Assembly (NCBI GenBank): GCA_041747435.1
Contig: JBGTFE010000073.1
Span: forward strand, 1-27,368
DNA: 27,368 nt
Direction of reading: 5' to 3'
DNA from: JBGTFE01 sp041747435
Lineage (GTDB): Bacteria; Acidobacteriota; Blastocatellia; Pyrinomonadales; Pyrinomonadaceae
Within the stretch, counting starts at the first letter, position 1. Each line of letters begins with the position of its first letter. Of the stretch, positions 1 through 7,980 are shown piece by piece. Made by a program: the position numbers and the translations under genes. Under the pieces are notes generated by a model, which had not been told where the DNA came from, made no database searches, and saw only the letters and a list, made by a program, of their open reading frames with translations.

Positions 1-1151
1 GTGAAATTGCAATGCCCGTTGCCGTTTGTATAAGTTTGGAAAAGCCAGTTGCCGCGCCCCGCATTGTTGACGGTTTGCGCGTATCGGTTTTCCTGTGAAA
101 CCGTTACAAGCGGGTCAATCAAAGTGTGTAATGTTAATACCGGATTTTTGATCTTGCCGTTGTAATTGGCGTTGCGCTCAACATAATTTCGCGAGTAATT
201 CGGCGCGGAAACATAGCGTTGACCGTTCATCGTTAAAAGCCAAGTATCAATCACGACAGACGGCACGCCCAATGCCATTAGATAAAGTTTTTCCGCCGCG
301 GTCAGATTGTAATCGCGGTCAAGATTTTGAACGATCGGACCGCGCGCCCGTCGTTCGAGCTCCGAGCGGAATTCCGTCGAAAACGCCATATCGGTAAAAA
401 TCCAGTTCGGGTAAAATGCGGGCGGCGGCGGCGGATTGATTCCGCGTCCCGGCGTTCCCGAAACCAGACGTATAAATTCAAAACCCGCGAAATTTGCCGG
501 AACGTTGACTTCGGCGAATAATTTCGGAAAAACTTCCGTTTCAAAATCTATATCGTCGCGAACATCGCCAAACGTTCCCCATGATGAGGGCATTCCGAAA
601 ACGGTGTCGTAAGCGAGTGTAAGATCACCCGCACCATCCCAAGAACTCGTCGCGCCCGCGCCGACCGCGCAAGCACACAACGCGCCGTCAAAAATTCCGT
701 TGAAGCGTTCCATACTTTTGAAACCGATGACCGTTCCCATCGAAAACGCCCAAATGATCGTGCGGTCAGGTCGGGCGATATTGCCGCGAAAATAGACCGC
801 TAAATCTTTCGTGTCGTGAATTCCTTCTTCGACCGCCCAGCCGTTATCTTTATACGCCGAACCTGCCAGCGCATAGCCCTGCGCGAGCAAAGCGGCGGCA
901 AGTGCCGCATTCGGCGCAATATCGGCGTTGCGGTTGTCAACTTCGCCGGGATGATCGGCTTTGTCGCGGTAGCCGTGAGCATATACAAGCAGCGTGCCGT
1001 TCCAAACTGCCGGAACGACGATTCGATACGGCGCGCCATCAATTTCGCCCGACGTATCGATCGGTCCAACTTGTTGGGCGGCATTTGCCGTTTGCAATAG
1101 ATTCAAAAGCAGTAAAACACAAAATCCGGCAAACAAAATTCTTTTTGACAT
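1..1151 (-). CDS. Secreted alpha/beta hydrolase (3' end cut by window edge)
   Basis: The frame is open from the ATG at 1151 to the left edge (383 codons visible, no stop). A strong ribosome site, AGGAGGA, lies about 10 nt upstream and fixes the start. Residues 1-24 form a signal peptide (KR, a Leu-rich core, then TANAAQ). The likely nucleophile elbow is AFSMGT with Ser137; the usual first Gly is Ala here. An LHTLIDPLV segment offers Asp346 as the acid, and GHCNF near the edge offers His380. These are in the order expected for a hydrolase triad. YAHGYRDK (57-64) fits the oxyanion-hole strand. A Pro run (PPPPP) sits near residues 240-244. The substrate is unknown; a periplasmic or secreted esterase or polyester-type hydrolase is an inference. 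It has its own promoter (1271-1299) and so is probably not cotranscribed with recN. Confidence 0.85.
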   Translation of the reverse strand, partial: MSKRILFAGFCVLLLLNLLQTANAAQQVGPIDTSGEIDGAPYRIVVPAVWNGTLLVYAHGYRDKADHPGEVDNRNADIAPNAALAAALLAQGYALAGSAYKDNGWAVEEGIHDTKDLAVYFRGNIARPDRTIIWAFSMGTVIGFKSMERFNGIFDGALCACAVGAGATSSWDGAGDLTLAYDTVFGMPSSWGTFGDVRDDIDFETEVFPKLFAEVNVPANFAGFEFIRLVSGTPGRGINPPPPPAFYPNWIFTDMAFSTEFRSELERRARGPIVQNLDRDYNLTAAEKLYLMALGVPSVVIDTWLLTMNGQRYVSAPNYSRNYVERNANYNGKIKNPVLTLHTLIDPLVTVSQENRYAQTVNNAGRGNWLFQTYTNGNGHCNF

Positions 1152-1235
1152 AAAAGTTTTTCCTCCTAAAATGACCAATTTACGGACAGGAGAGCCGTCG
1201 TCAAGACAGCGCGCTTGAAGCGCAACTCAAACGGA

Positions 1236-1259
1236 AAATAATTTCTAACCAAATTATTT
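1236..1259. promoter_or_regulatory. Operator-like palindrome
   Basis: A perfect inverted repeat with 9-nt arms: AAATAATTT (1236-1244), a 6-nt spacer, AAATTATTT (1251-1259). It lies just downstream of the predicted transcription start of the hydrolase gene, where a repressor would block elongation. Being AT-only, it could be chance or a weak RNA hairpin. Confidence 0.35.
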
Positions 1260-1270
1260 GACTGTGTGAT

Positions 1271-1299
1271 GTTTTACTACTTATCGAAGGTGAAGTCAA
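1271..1299 (-). promoter_or_regulatory. Promoter for the secreted hydrolase
   Basis: Read on the minus strand: TTGACT (1299-1294), a 17-nt spacer, then TAAAAC (1276-1271). The -35 matches 5/6 of the sigma-70 consensus and the -10 matches 4/6. Transcription would begin near 1264, leaving a leader of about 110 nt before the ATG at 1151. Confidence 0.45.
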
Positions 1300-1391
1300 C
1301 GCAAACCCTTTTGAACGGCTAACCTAAAGCCTTTCATCCAACTCCCCAAATCACAACTTCGTTTTGGTGAACTGAGGGAAGGTGACGAAAG

Positions 1392-3077
1392 TTAAACCTT
1401 CGCGCTCAGCATTTCTTTTGCGTGCTGACGCGCTGTTTCAGAGATCGTTTCGCCCGCGAGCATTCGCGCAATTTCCTCAACTTTTTCTTTCGCGTCCAAT
1501 TCTTTCGCCCGAATTTCCGTCCGATTTTTATGAATTTCTTTTTCGACGAGAAAATGGTGATCGGCGAGCGATGCGATCTGCGGCTGATGCGTAACGCACA
1601 AAACCTGTTGCGTTTTCGCCAATTCTTTTAATTTCAGCCCGACGGCTTCCGCGACACGCCCGCCGATTCCCGCGTCGATCTCATCAAAAACCATCGCTTT
1701 TGCGTTTTCCGCGAGCTTCGCAGTCGTTTTCAGTATCAGCATCAATCGTGAAGCTTCGCCGCCCGAAGCGACCTTTGCGATCGGCTTTACCGATTCGCCC
1801 GGATTCGCGGAAAAGTAAAATTCGACGGCATCAAAACCACTTGCGGTAAAAGATCTATCAGAATCCGCTCGCTCGATTCTTACTTCGAAACGAGCCTTTT
1901 CGAGTGCGACCATTTTGAGATTCGCTTCGACTTCTCTTTCAAATTTTCGGGCGGCTTTTTCGCGCTTTTCGTGAAGCTCTTTTGCGATCTTCAAATAATC
2001 ATCACGTGCTTTTTCAAGCTCACGCAGCAGTTCTTTTTCACGAAACTCGGCGGTTTCGATATTTTTCAAACGCTCTTCGGATTCGGTTAAATGCGTAAGA
2101 ACGGTCTCAATCGCGCCGCCGCCGTATTTGCGTTTCAGACGCGAAATTTCCGCCAAGCGATTTTCGATCTCCTCCAATCTTTCGGGCGAAAATTGGAGCG
2201 AACCGCGAAAATCGCGCACGGAAAACGCGAGGTCTTGTAACACAGCCTTTGCCGTCTGCAAGCCTTCGGTGAATTCTCCGAAGCTCGATTCATATTCACC
2301 GAGCTCGTCAATTTTCCGCGCGGCTTTTTCGAGTGTCGACAGAACGGATTCGCCATTTTCGTAAAGCAACGCGTAAGCGTCCGCGCTCAAAGCCGTGAGC
2401 TTTTCGACGTTGTTGAGACGGCGCTTTTCTTCTTCCAGCGTTTCGTCTTCGCCGATTTCGAGACTGACGCGTTTTATTTCACCGACTTGAAACCGCAAAA
2501 CGTCGAGAAGCTGTAATTTTTGCGCTTCATCTTCTCGCAGATTTTCGATCTCGCGGCGAATTCCGTTCATCACGCGGTATTTTTCTGCGATCTTTTCGCG
2601 CAAAACGCTTAGTTGCGCGTATTCGTCGAGCATTTCAAGATGCGTCGCGGTATCAAAGAGCGCCACTTGCTCGCCTTGCCCGTGAATATCGACCAAAAAA
2701 ATGCCAATCTTCTTCAAAAAATTTTGGGTTACAAGTTGGTTGTTGACGAAGATGCGATTTTTGCCGGAAGCCGAAAGCTCGCGCCGAACTAATAATTCGA
2801 TCTCGGTTATGTCATCGATCTGAATTCCGCTCTCGTCCAAAATCCGACGCAAATCTTTGTTCGGTAACACGGTGAAAATTCCCTCGATCCGCGCTTCAGA
2901 TTCGCCTTCTTTTATCAGATCGGACGATACTCGTTCACCGGTCAACGCGCCAAGGCTGTCGACGATGATCGACTTTCCCGAACCCGTTTCGCCGGTCAAA
3001 AGGTTTAAGCCGGCGGCAAATTCGAGCGCGATCTCATCGATCAGCGCGATGTTTTTGATTTTGAGAAAGCTCAGCAT
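1392..3077 (-). CDS. recN: DNA repair protein RecN
   Basis: 561 aa, close to the usual RecN length. It is an SMC-like ATPase that acts early in recombinational repair of double-strand breaks. Walker A is GETGSGKS (29-36). The middle (about 150-400) is charged, Glu/Lys/Arg-rich coiled coil, as in SMC relatives. The ABC signature is ASGGE (437-441), Walker B is MVFDEIDAGIGG (from 462) and the switch His is in THQPQIA (His497). All parts are intact. The gap to the upstream M14 peptidase is only 26 nt and I see no separate promoter, so the two may share a transcript. I did not recognise a LexA-type box, so damage control is not shown by the sequence. Confidence 0.96.
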   Translation of the reverse strand: MLSFLKIKNIALIDEIALEFAAGLNLLTGETGSGKSIIVDSLGALTGERVSSDLIKEGESEARIEGIFTVLPNKDLRRILDESGIQIDDITEIELLVRRELSASGKNRIFVNNQLVTQNFLKKIGIFLVDIHGQGEQVALFDTATHLEMLDEYAQLSVLREKIAEKYRVMNGIRREIENLREDEAQKLQLLDVLRFQVGEIKRVSLEIGEDETLEEEKRRLNNVEKLTALSADAYALLYENGESVLSTLEKAARKIDELGEYESSFGEFTEGLQTAKAVLQDLAFSVRDFRGSLQFSPERLEEIENRLAEISRLKRKYGGGAIETVLTHLTESEERLKNIETAEFREKELLRELEKARDDYLKIAKELHEKREKAARKFEREVEANLKMVALEKARFEVRIERADSDRSFTASGFDAVEFYFSANPGESVKPIAKVASGGEASRLMLILKTTAKLAENAKAMVFDEIDAGIGGRVAEAVGLKLKELAKTQQVLCVTHQPQIASLADHHFLVEKEIHKNRTEIRAKELDAKEKVEEIARMLAGETISETARQHAKEMLSAKV

Positions 3078-3103
3078 TTTCGCTTTTTTCGATTATACGA
3101 ATC

Positions 3104-4429
3104 TTATTTCCGCGTCACAAGATTCTCGCCTTTTATCCATTTTCCGCCGCTAAAGATCGCATCCGGCACAAACTGTTTTTCAAGTTCGGGCGTCTTCCAA
3201 TCTATCTGCCGATCTTTGCGGTAAAAAAGAATTTCACCGAGCGCGCCGGCGCGGATCGTATTTCCGTCGAGTCTATAAACCAGATAAAATCCGCTCGCGT
3301 CATATTCTTCCAAGCCTTTCGAATTCAATAGGTTACCGGTTGACTGAATAAATGTCAGCGCGTATTCGCCGGCTCGTCTGCGCTGTGAATTAATGGCGAC
3401 GTCCGCAGTAGATATCTGTGCAAGATCGCCGGAATTGTTGACGACATTTGCGCGGCGGAAAATAAAATTAAAGAGATTTCCCGATCCGTTGTTCGGGACG
3501 AAATCGTAGTTTATCGGGCTTAGAATTTTCTCGCTTCCGTCAACGAGCGAGTTAAAGGCGGTCAAAAACGCGATGAAATTCATCTTTACCAAAAACATTT
3601 CATCTTTCCCGTAAAGCGCGCCGGTTTCGATCAAGATGGTCGGCGTTCCCCAATCGGAAAATTTGTCGCCAAATGCGGTCGGGTTATAGCTGTCCACATA
3701 GCGTCCGATGTGCCCGCGAAGAAAATTTTGCAGCGCGATTATCATCGCCGCCGTAAGACGTTTGTTCCGTTCGTTTCCTTCTTCGTTCCGATAAAGCGGA
3801 CTTCCTTCGACGACGAGAAAAGAGATCGCCGCCTGGTCGGTCGTGCCGCTGATCGTTGTTAACTCCTGTTGATTGTGTAGATTAAAACCGATGTGCGGCT
3901 GCCATTCGTCGCGCAGGCGTTTTAAGATCTGCGCCTCGGGAGTTTGCAAATTCCGCGCGTCGCGATTGATATCGATGTATTGAAAATTTCTCCGCTGATA
4001 AGCGTCCGCGCCATCCGGATTGAGCATCGGAACGGCGCGGATCGAAAGCGTTTCCTCTATTTTCTTAACCCAGGTTTTATCACGGTTTTTCTGCAAAAAG
4101 GCGAACATATCGATCAACGCCGAAGTTGCCGTCGGCTCATCGCCGTGCATCTGAGACCACAAAAAGATCTTTGTGGCGCCTTTGCCCCATTCGATCTGAT
4201 AAATTTCGCGGTTCGCGTAGCTGCGTCCGACCTCGTTGACCTTAATTTCAAGTTTTTTCAGCTCTTCGAGGTATTTCTTTAAATCCTTATGACGCATATT
4301 TGAAGGAAACATCGTCGTAATATGTTCCTTTTCCCACGATTCCGCCAAATTTTTCGGACTCTGCGCCCGTGTTCCCGCTGTCATCAAAATAAACAATGTG
4401 CCGATCAAAATTAACAAAGAGAATTTCAT
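3104..4429 (-). CDS. Secreted M14-family zinc carboxypeptidase
   Basis: 441 aa from the ATG at 4429. I chose this start because it begins directly with a signal peptide (MKFSLLILIGTLFILM, then AGTRAQS). An ATG at 4447 and a TTG at 4459 are in frame, but the TTG lies in the U-tract of the upstream terminator. The M14 zinc site is visible: HGDE (His95, Glu98) and the third ligand in FNLHNQQ (His185). DINRDAR supplies the substrate-binding Asn/Arg, and ILIETGAL further on likely holds the catalytic Glu. MLNPDGADAYQRRN is also typical of M14. The C-terminal 150 residues are not recognised. The enzyme likely trims peptides or peptidoglycan stems in the periplasm; the substrate is inferred only. 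It lies upstream of recN with a 26-nt gap. Confidence 0.88.
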   Translation of the reverse strand: MKFSLLILIGTLFILMTAGTRAQSPKNLAESWEKEHITTMFPSNMRHKDLKKYLEELKKLEIKVNEVGRSYANREIYQIEWGKGATKIFLWSQMHGDEPTATSALIDMFAFLQKNRDKTWVKKIEETLSIRAVPMLNPDGADAYQRRNFQYIDINRDARNLQTPEAQILKRLRDEWQPHIGFNLHNQQELTTISGTTDQAAISFLVVEGSPLYRNEEGNERNKRLTAAMIIALQNFLRGHIGRYVDSYNPTAFGDKFSDWGTPTILIETGALYGKDEMFLVKMNFIAFLTAFNSLVDGSEKILSPINYDFVPNNGSGNLFNFIFRRANVVNNSGDLAQISTADVAINSQRRRAGEYALTFIQSTGNLLNSKGLEEYDASGFYLVYRLDGNTIRAGALGEILFYRKDRQIDWKTPELEKQFVPDAIFSGGKWIKGENLVTRK

Positions 4430-4457
4430 AGCTACACGATGATACATATTCCCGCGC

Positions 4458-4489
4458 AAAAATAAAACGGCAAGCCGCGAAGCTTACCG
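4458..4489 (-). terminator. Rho-independent terminator after the tRNA
   Basis: On the minus strand: CGGTAAGC, loop TTCGCG, GCTTGCCG, an 8-bp stem with one G-T pair, followed by TTTTATTTTT. It begins 10 nt after the tRNA CCA end. The peptidase start is only about 30 nt beyond, so that gene needs read-through or a promoter I cannot see. Confidence 0.8.
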
Positions 4490-4499
4490 CAAAAAATCA

Positions 4500-4576
4500 T
4501 GGTGGCTGGAGAGTGACTTGAACACTCGACCTCGGGGTTATGAATCCCGCGCTCTAACCAGCTGAGCTACCCAGCC
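4500..4576 (-). tRNA. tRNA with CAT anticodon (elongator Met, or Ile2)
   Basis: 77 nt including an encoded CCA. The acceptor stem GGCTGGG pairs with CTCCAGCC (one G-U). The D arm GTAGCTCAGCTGGTTAGAGC, the T arm GAGTG-TTCAAGT-CACTC and the variable loop AGGTC are normal. The anticodon loop is TTCATAA, giving CAT at 34-36. The anticodon stem closes with an A-C mismatch at 31-39. The first acceptor pair is a standard G-C, so it is not the initiator type. Elongator Met is most likely; an Ile2 tRNA modified by TilS at C34 has the same anticodon and cannot be excluded by eye. Confidence 0.95.
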
Positions 4577-4587
4577 GTGAACTTTCG

Positions 4588-4615
4588 ATTATAGTTTTCG
4601 GCGCGAAAACGTCAA
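4588..4615 (-). promoter_or_regulatory. tRNA promoter
   Basis: Minus strand: TTGACG (4615-4610), a 16-nt spacer, a perfect TATAAT (4593-4588). The predicted start is about 6-7 nt downstream, leaving a 5' leader of about 5 nt before the mature tRNA end at 4576. Confidence 0.75.
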
Positions 4616-4640
4616 GTTAATTTATAAAAAATCGCATTCT

Positions 4641-4668
4641 TTGGCAATCCGATTTAAAATTGTATCAT
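4641..4668 (+). promoter_or_regulatory. Promoter for the PEGA/TPR gene
   Basis: TTGGCA (4641-4646), a 16-nt spacer, TATCAT (4663-4668); both hexamers match 5/6 of the sigma-70 consensus. Transcription would start near 4675, giving a leader of about 19 nt with no clear Shine-Dalgarno before the ATG at 4694. Confidence 0.6.
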
Positions 4669-4693
4669 CAAATTAGCGGTAGAATTTTTAGAA

Positions 4694-5623
4694 ATGAATA
4701 AAGCTTTTATATTTAGAATGCTCGTTTTTGGCTTGTTCGCCACGGCTGCCGTTTCGGGCTGGGCGCAAACCAATACCGCGAGAACGATCACCGTTGTAAC
4801 CGAGCCGAAAGCGATCGTTTGGCTGAACGATCTTCGCCGTGGAACAACCGACGAGAGCGGAAAATTGACGATAAAAATACTTTCCGCGGGCGTGAAAAAG
4901 CTGCGTGTTCGCGCGAACGGTTTCAAGGAAATTACACAAAATCTGCTGCCGACGCAAAAAGGCGATGTAAAAATTGCGCTTTTGAAAACGACGGATGAAG
5001 CCGAGCTCGCTTTTCAACAGGCGGAAGTCCTTAGCGCGATCGACCGTGAAAAAGCCATCGAACAATATCAAAATGCCATAAAATTGCGACCGAAATATGT
5101 TGAAGCGTATCTTGGTTTAGCGCGTGTTTTAGCCGACAAAGGCGATCTCGATCAAGGTCTGAAAGTCGTAAAGGACGTGAAAAAGATACAGCTGATCTTA
5201 CCGGAAGCTACCGCGATCGAAGGCAGAATTCATAAATCGAACGGCGACGAAGATAAGGCGGTCGGCGCCTTTAAGAAAGCTATAGCCGAAGGGAAGGGCT
5301 TTCAGCCGGAAGCCTTAACCGGTTTGGGAATGATCTATCGCGAACGCGCCGAAATTTCTGCCGCAACCGGCGACTTTGAAGGCGAGAAAGCAAATTATCT
5401 TCTCGCCGCAGCCGAACTACGAAAAGCCGTAACGCAGCTCGCGGGCGCGCCCGATGCGATCGTCATTTATCAACTACTCGGCGATTCCTACGAACGCGCC
5501 AAAATGTTTCCGCAAGCGATCAAAGTTTACGAGGAATTCTTGAGCGTTTTCCCTGACGCGGACGAAGCCTCGATCGTCCGTTCGTTTATCATCCAGATAC
5601 AAAAACAAATGGCGGAGCAGTAA
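4694..5623 (+). CDS. Secreted PEGA-domain/TPR protein
   Basis: 309 aa. Residues 1-25 are a signal peptide (hydrophobic core FRMLVFGLFATAAVSG, then AQ). Residues 31-78 (TITVVTEPKAIVWLNDLRRG and on to LRVRANGFKE) have the beta-rich pattern of a PEGA domain: a short, surface-type fold repeated in envelope proteins. From about 103 to the end come TPR helices, for example AIEQYQNAIKLRPKYVEAYLGLARVLADKGDLDQG and a last motif around 270-290 (AIKVYEEFLSVFPDADEA). It is probably a periplasmic scaffold for protein-protein contacts; no enzyme motif is seen. It has its own promoter and ends only 4 nt before the stop of the convergent ygiD-like gene. Confidence 0.85.
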   Translation: MNKAFIFRMLVFGLFATAAVSGWAQTNTARTITVVTEPKAIVWLNDLRRGTTDESGKLTIKILSAGVKKLRVRANGFKEITQNLLPTQKGDVKIALLKTTDEAELAFQQAEVLSAIDREKAIEQYQNAIKLRPKYVEAYLGLARVLADKGDLDQGLKVVKDVKKIQLILPEATAIEGRIHKSNGDEDKAVGAFKKAIAEGKGFQPEALTGLGMIYRERAEISAATGDFEGEKANYLLAAAELRKAVTQLAGAPDAIVIYQLLGDSYERAKMFPQAIKVYEEFLSVFPDADEASIVRSFIIQIQKQMAEQ

Positions 5624-5627
5624 AGTT

Positions 5628-6407
5628 TTAACCGATCCTAACCGAGAGCATTGAAATCGAGCCACCGTCGAAGCCTTCGACCGGGAAGCTCGCTTTTTCG
5701 TTTTCGCGCTCGAGAGCCAAAATATAAAGCAGCGGCAAATAATGTTCGGGCGTCGGCGCGGAAAGAAGCGCGTCTTTTCCGAGCGATTCGTAATTGATAA
5801 GCGGCGAATGATCGCCGTTTAAGATCAACTCACGCGCCGCCGTTTCAAACCTAAACGCCCAATCGAGCGGCTCGGGCGTGTGTCGCCCCCACGAATAAGC
5901 GTGCAGATTATGAACGGCATTCCCGCTTCCACAAACAAAAACACCTTCATCGCGCAAGGGCTGCAATTTTTTGGCGAGTTCGTAATGAAAGGCTGCGGGC
6001 TGAGTTTCGTCGATGCTGAGCTGGACAACCGGAACGTCCGCCCTCGGAAAGACGTGACGAAGAACCGACCAGGTTCCGTGGTCCAAACCCCATTGGAAAT
6101 CGGTTCTAACCTCGATCGGCGCAATTAATTCCTGCACGCGCCCGGCTAATTCGGGATTTCCCGGCGCAGGATATTGCACTTCGAAAAGTTCACGCGGAAA
6201 ACCGCCAAAATCGTGAATCGTGCGCGGTTTTTCCATCGCAGTAACGGCGGTTTCGGGAATAAACCAGTGCGCCGAAATGCACAAAATCGCCCGCGGACGC
6301 GGAATCTCGTGCCCGATTCGCGTCCAGCCTTTTGTCCATTCGTTCTCGGCAAGCGCGTTCATCGGATTGCCGTGTCCGAAAAAAATGGCGGGCATTGTTT
6401 CCGACAT
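5628..6407 (-). CDS. ygiD: LigB-type extradiol dioxygenase, 4,5-DOPA dioxygenase family
   Basis: 259 aa, the usual length for YgiD proteins. The family opens catechol rings such as L-DOPA between C4 and C5 using one non-haem metal ion. The metal-ligand positions of the E. coli protein can be followed: GHGNPMNAL (His12), SAHW (His47), GNAVHNL (His166) and TPEHYLPLL (His222). HDFGGFP and QWGLDHGTWS are further family signatures. The start is 3 nt after the aldehyde dehydrogenase stop, so it is the last gene of the recX-alaS-ALDH-ygiD run. The physiological substrate is not shown by the sequence; the aldehyde product of ring opening next to an aldehyde dehydrogenase is suggestive but may be coincidental. 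Confidence 0.88.
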   Translation of the reverse strand: MSETMPAIFFGHGNPMNALAENEWTKGWTRIGHEIPRPRAILCISAHWFIPETAVTAMEKPRTIHDFGGFPRELFEVQYPAPGNPELAGRVQELIAPIEVRTDFQWGLDHGTWSVLRHVFPRADVPVVQLSIDETQPAAFHYELAKKLQPLRDEGVFVCGSGNAVHNLHAYSWGRHTPEPLDWAFRFETAARELILNGDHSPLINYESLGKDALLSAPTPEHYLPLLYILALERENEKASFPVEGFDGGSISMLSVRIG

Positions 6408-6410
6408 ACT

Positions 6411-7976
6411 TTATTTCTTTCGCAGTTCTTTGATTCTTTTCAAAAGCTGCGGCGCGAGCTTTAAGGTTTGAAATAATGAGCCGGAGGCGAAATATTTCGC
6501 AAAACCGCGAAATGTTTTTAGGGCGTTTGCGCCGTATGGAAACCACCACGCGTCCGGCAAAACCGCGAATCGATTTACGTGAATGTGCTGCGGCTGAACG
6601 AGCTCCATCAAGCCTTCGACGCCGTGCGTTCTGCCGCGTCCGGAATTCTTAAAACCACCCCAAGGTGTTTGTCCGATGCCGTGAGTGTATAAAACTTCGT
6701 TTACACAAACCGAGCCGGCTTCGATCTTTTCAGCGACGCGTTTTCCTTTCGCCAGATCGCTTGTCCAAACGCTTGCCGTCAAACCAAATTCCGAGTCATT
6801 TGCAAACCTGATCGCTTCGGCTTCGGTTTTGAAAGTTGCAATCGGAAGCGTCGGACCGAAAGTTTCTTCCTGCATCGCGCGCATTTCGTTGGTCGCGCCC
6901 GCGATTACGGTCGGCTCAAAAAACAGGTCTTTGTAATTTCCGCCGGCTAAAATTTCCGCGCCTTCTTTTTCAAAACTCTCAACGTGGTCTTTGACTATTT
7001 CGAGCTGCCTTTCCGAACTCATCGCGCCGATGTCGGTCGATTCATCAATTCCGGCGCCCTGTTTTAATCTGCGCGTTTTTTCGACAATTAATTCCGTCAA
7101 TTTTTCCGCCGCCGATTCTTCGACATAAAGTCTTTCGACCGACGAGCACGACTGTCCCGCATTGCAAAACGCGCCCCAGATCGCAGCCTGCGCGGCGAGT
7201 TCGAGATTTGCGTCCGCGAAAACGACCATCGGATCTTTGCCGCCAAGCTCCAAAACGACCGACGTAAGATTTTTCGCTGCTGCTTCGGCGATTTTCTTTC
7301 CAGTCGCGACGCTTCCGGTGAACATTATTTTGTCAGGCGCCGAATCGACCAAAGCCGCGCCCGTGCGTCCATCGCCGGTCACGACTTGAACGACATTTTC
7401 CGGCAAGCCGGCTTTTTCGAAGATCTCGCCGATCTTCAATCCGATAAACGATGTCAGTTCCGAAGGTTTTAAAACGACTGTATTTCCCGCCATCAAAGCC
7501 ATCGCCGCCTCGCCGAGCGGAATCGAAAACGGATAATTCCACGCCGGAATAATTCCGACGACGCCAAGCGGTTTGTAAATAATTTTGGAGTAACGCCCGA
7601 GCAAACCGTAAAGTCCGATATTGATCTTCCGTGGTGCGAGAAGCTTTTTGGTATTTCGCGCAAAATGCTGCATTAGATCGAGAACGGGTGAAATTTCCAT
7701 CGAAAGCGCTTCGGCAACCGGCTTGCCCGATTCATCCGAGACAATACGCGCAATTCCCTCCATTTCCGCGAGGATCACTTCGCGGGCTTTCATTATGAAT
7801 TTTCCGCGTTCTGCAAACGACGTTTCGCGCCATTTTTGAAAGGCTTCGCGCGATCTTTCGACCGCATATTTGACGTTTTCCGGAGACGTGTTTTCAATGC
7901 GCCCGATCTCTTCGCCGGTTGCCGGATTGTAGGACACGATCTCGTTTTCACTTTCGATTTTTAGAACTGCGCTCAT
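6411..7976 (-). CDS. NAD(P)-dependent aldehyde dehydrogenase
   Basis: 521 aa from the ATG at 7976. An in-frame ATG at 8030 would overlap alaS by about 50 nt; the 7976 start, 4 nt after the alaS stop, gives a standard N-terminus (VSYNPATGEEIG). Oxidises an aldehyde to the acid. Catalytic parts are intact: IPAWNYPFS (Asn147), VVLKPSE (Lys170), GSVATGKKI of the cofactor site, ELGGK (Glu243), GQSC (Cys277) and EETFGP further on. The C-terminal 40 residues (FRGFAKYFASGSLFQTLKL onward) are basic and longer than the common fold needs, possibly a membrane-contact tail. The substrate cannot be told; close members include succinate-semialdehyde and fatty-aldehyde enzymes. Cotranscribed with alaS and ygiD. 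Confidence 0.93.
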   Translation of the reverse strand: MSAVLKIESENEIVSYNPATGEEIGRIENTSPENVKYAVERSREAFQKWRETSFAERGKFIMKAREVILAEMEGIARIVSDESGKPVAEALSMEISPVLDLMQHFARNTKKLLAPRKINIGLYGLLGRYSKIIYKPLGVVGIIPAWNYPFSIPLGEAAMALMAGNTVVLKPSELTSFIGLKIGEIFEKAGLPENVVQVVTGDGRTGAALVDSAPDKIMFTGSVATGKKIAEAAAKNLTSVVLELGGKDPMVVFADANLELAAQAAIWGAFCNAGQSCSSVERLYVEESAAEKLTELIVEKTRRLKQGAGIDESTDIGAMSSERQLEIVKDHVESFEKEGAEILAGGNYKDLFFEPTVIAGATNEMRAMQEETFGPTLPIATFKTEAEAIRFANDSEFGLTASVWTSDLAKGKRVAEKIEAGSVCVNEVLYTHGIGQTPWGGFKNSGRGRTHGVEGLMELVQPQHIHVNRFAVLPDAWWFPYGANALKTFRGFAKYFASGSLFQTLKLAPQLLKRIKELRKK

Positions 7977-7980
7977 AAAA

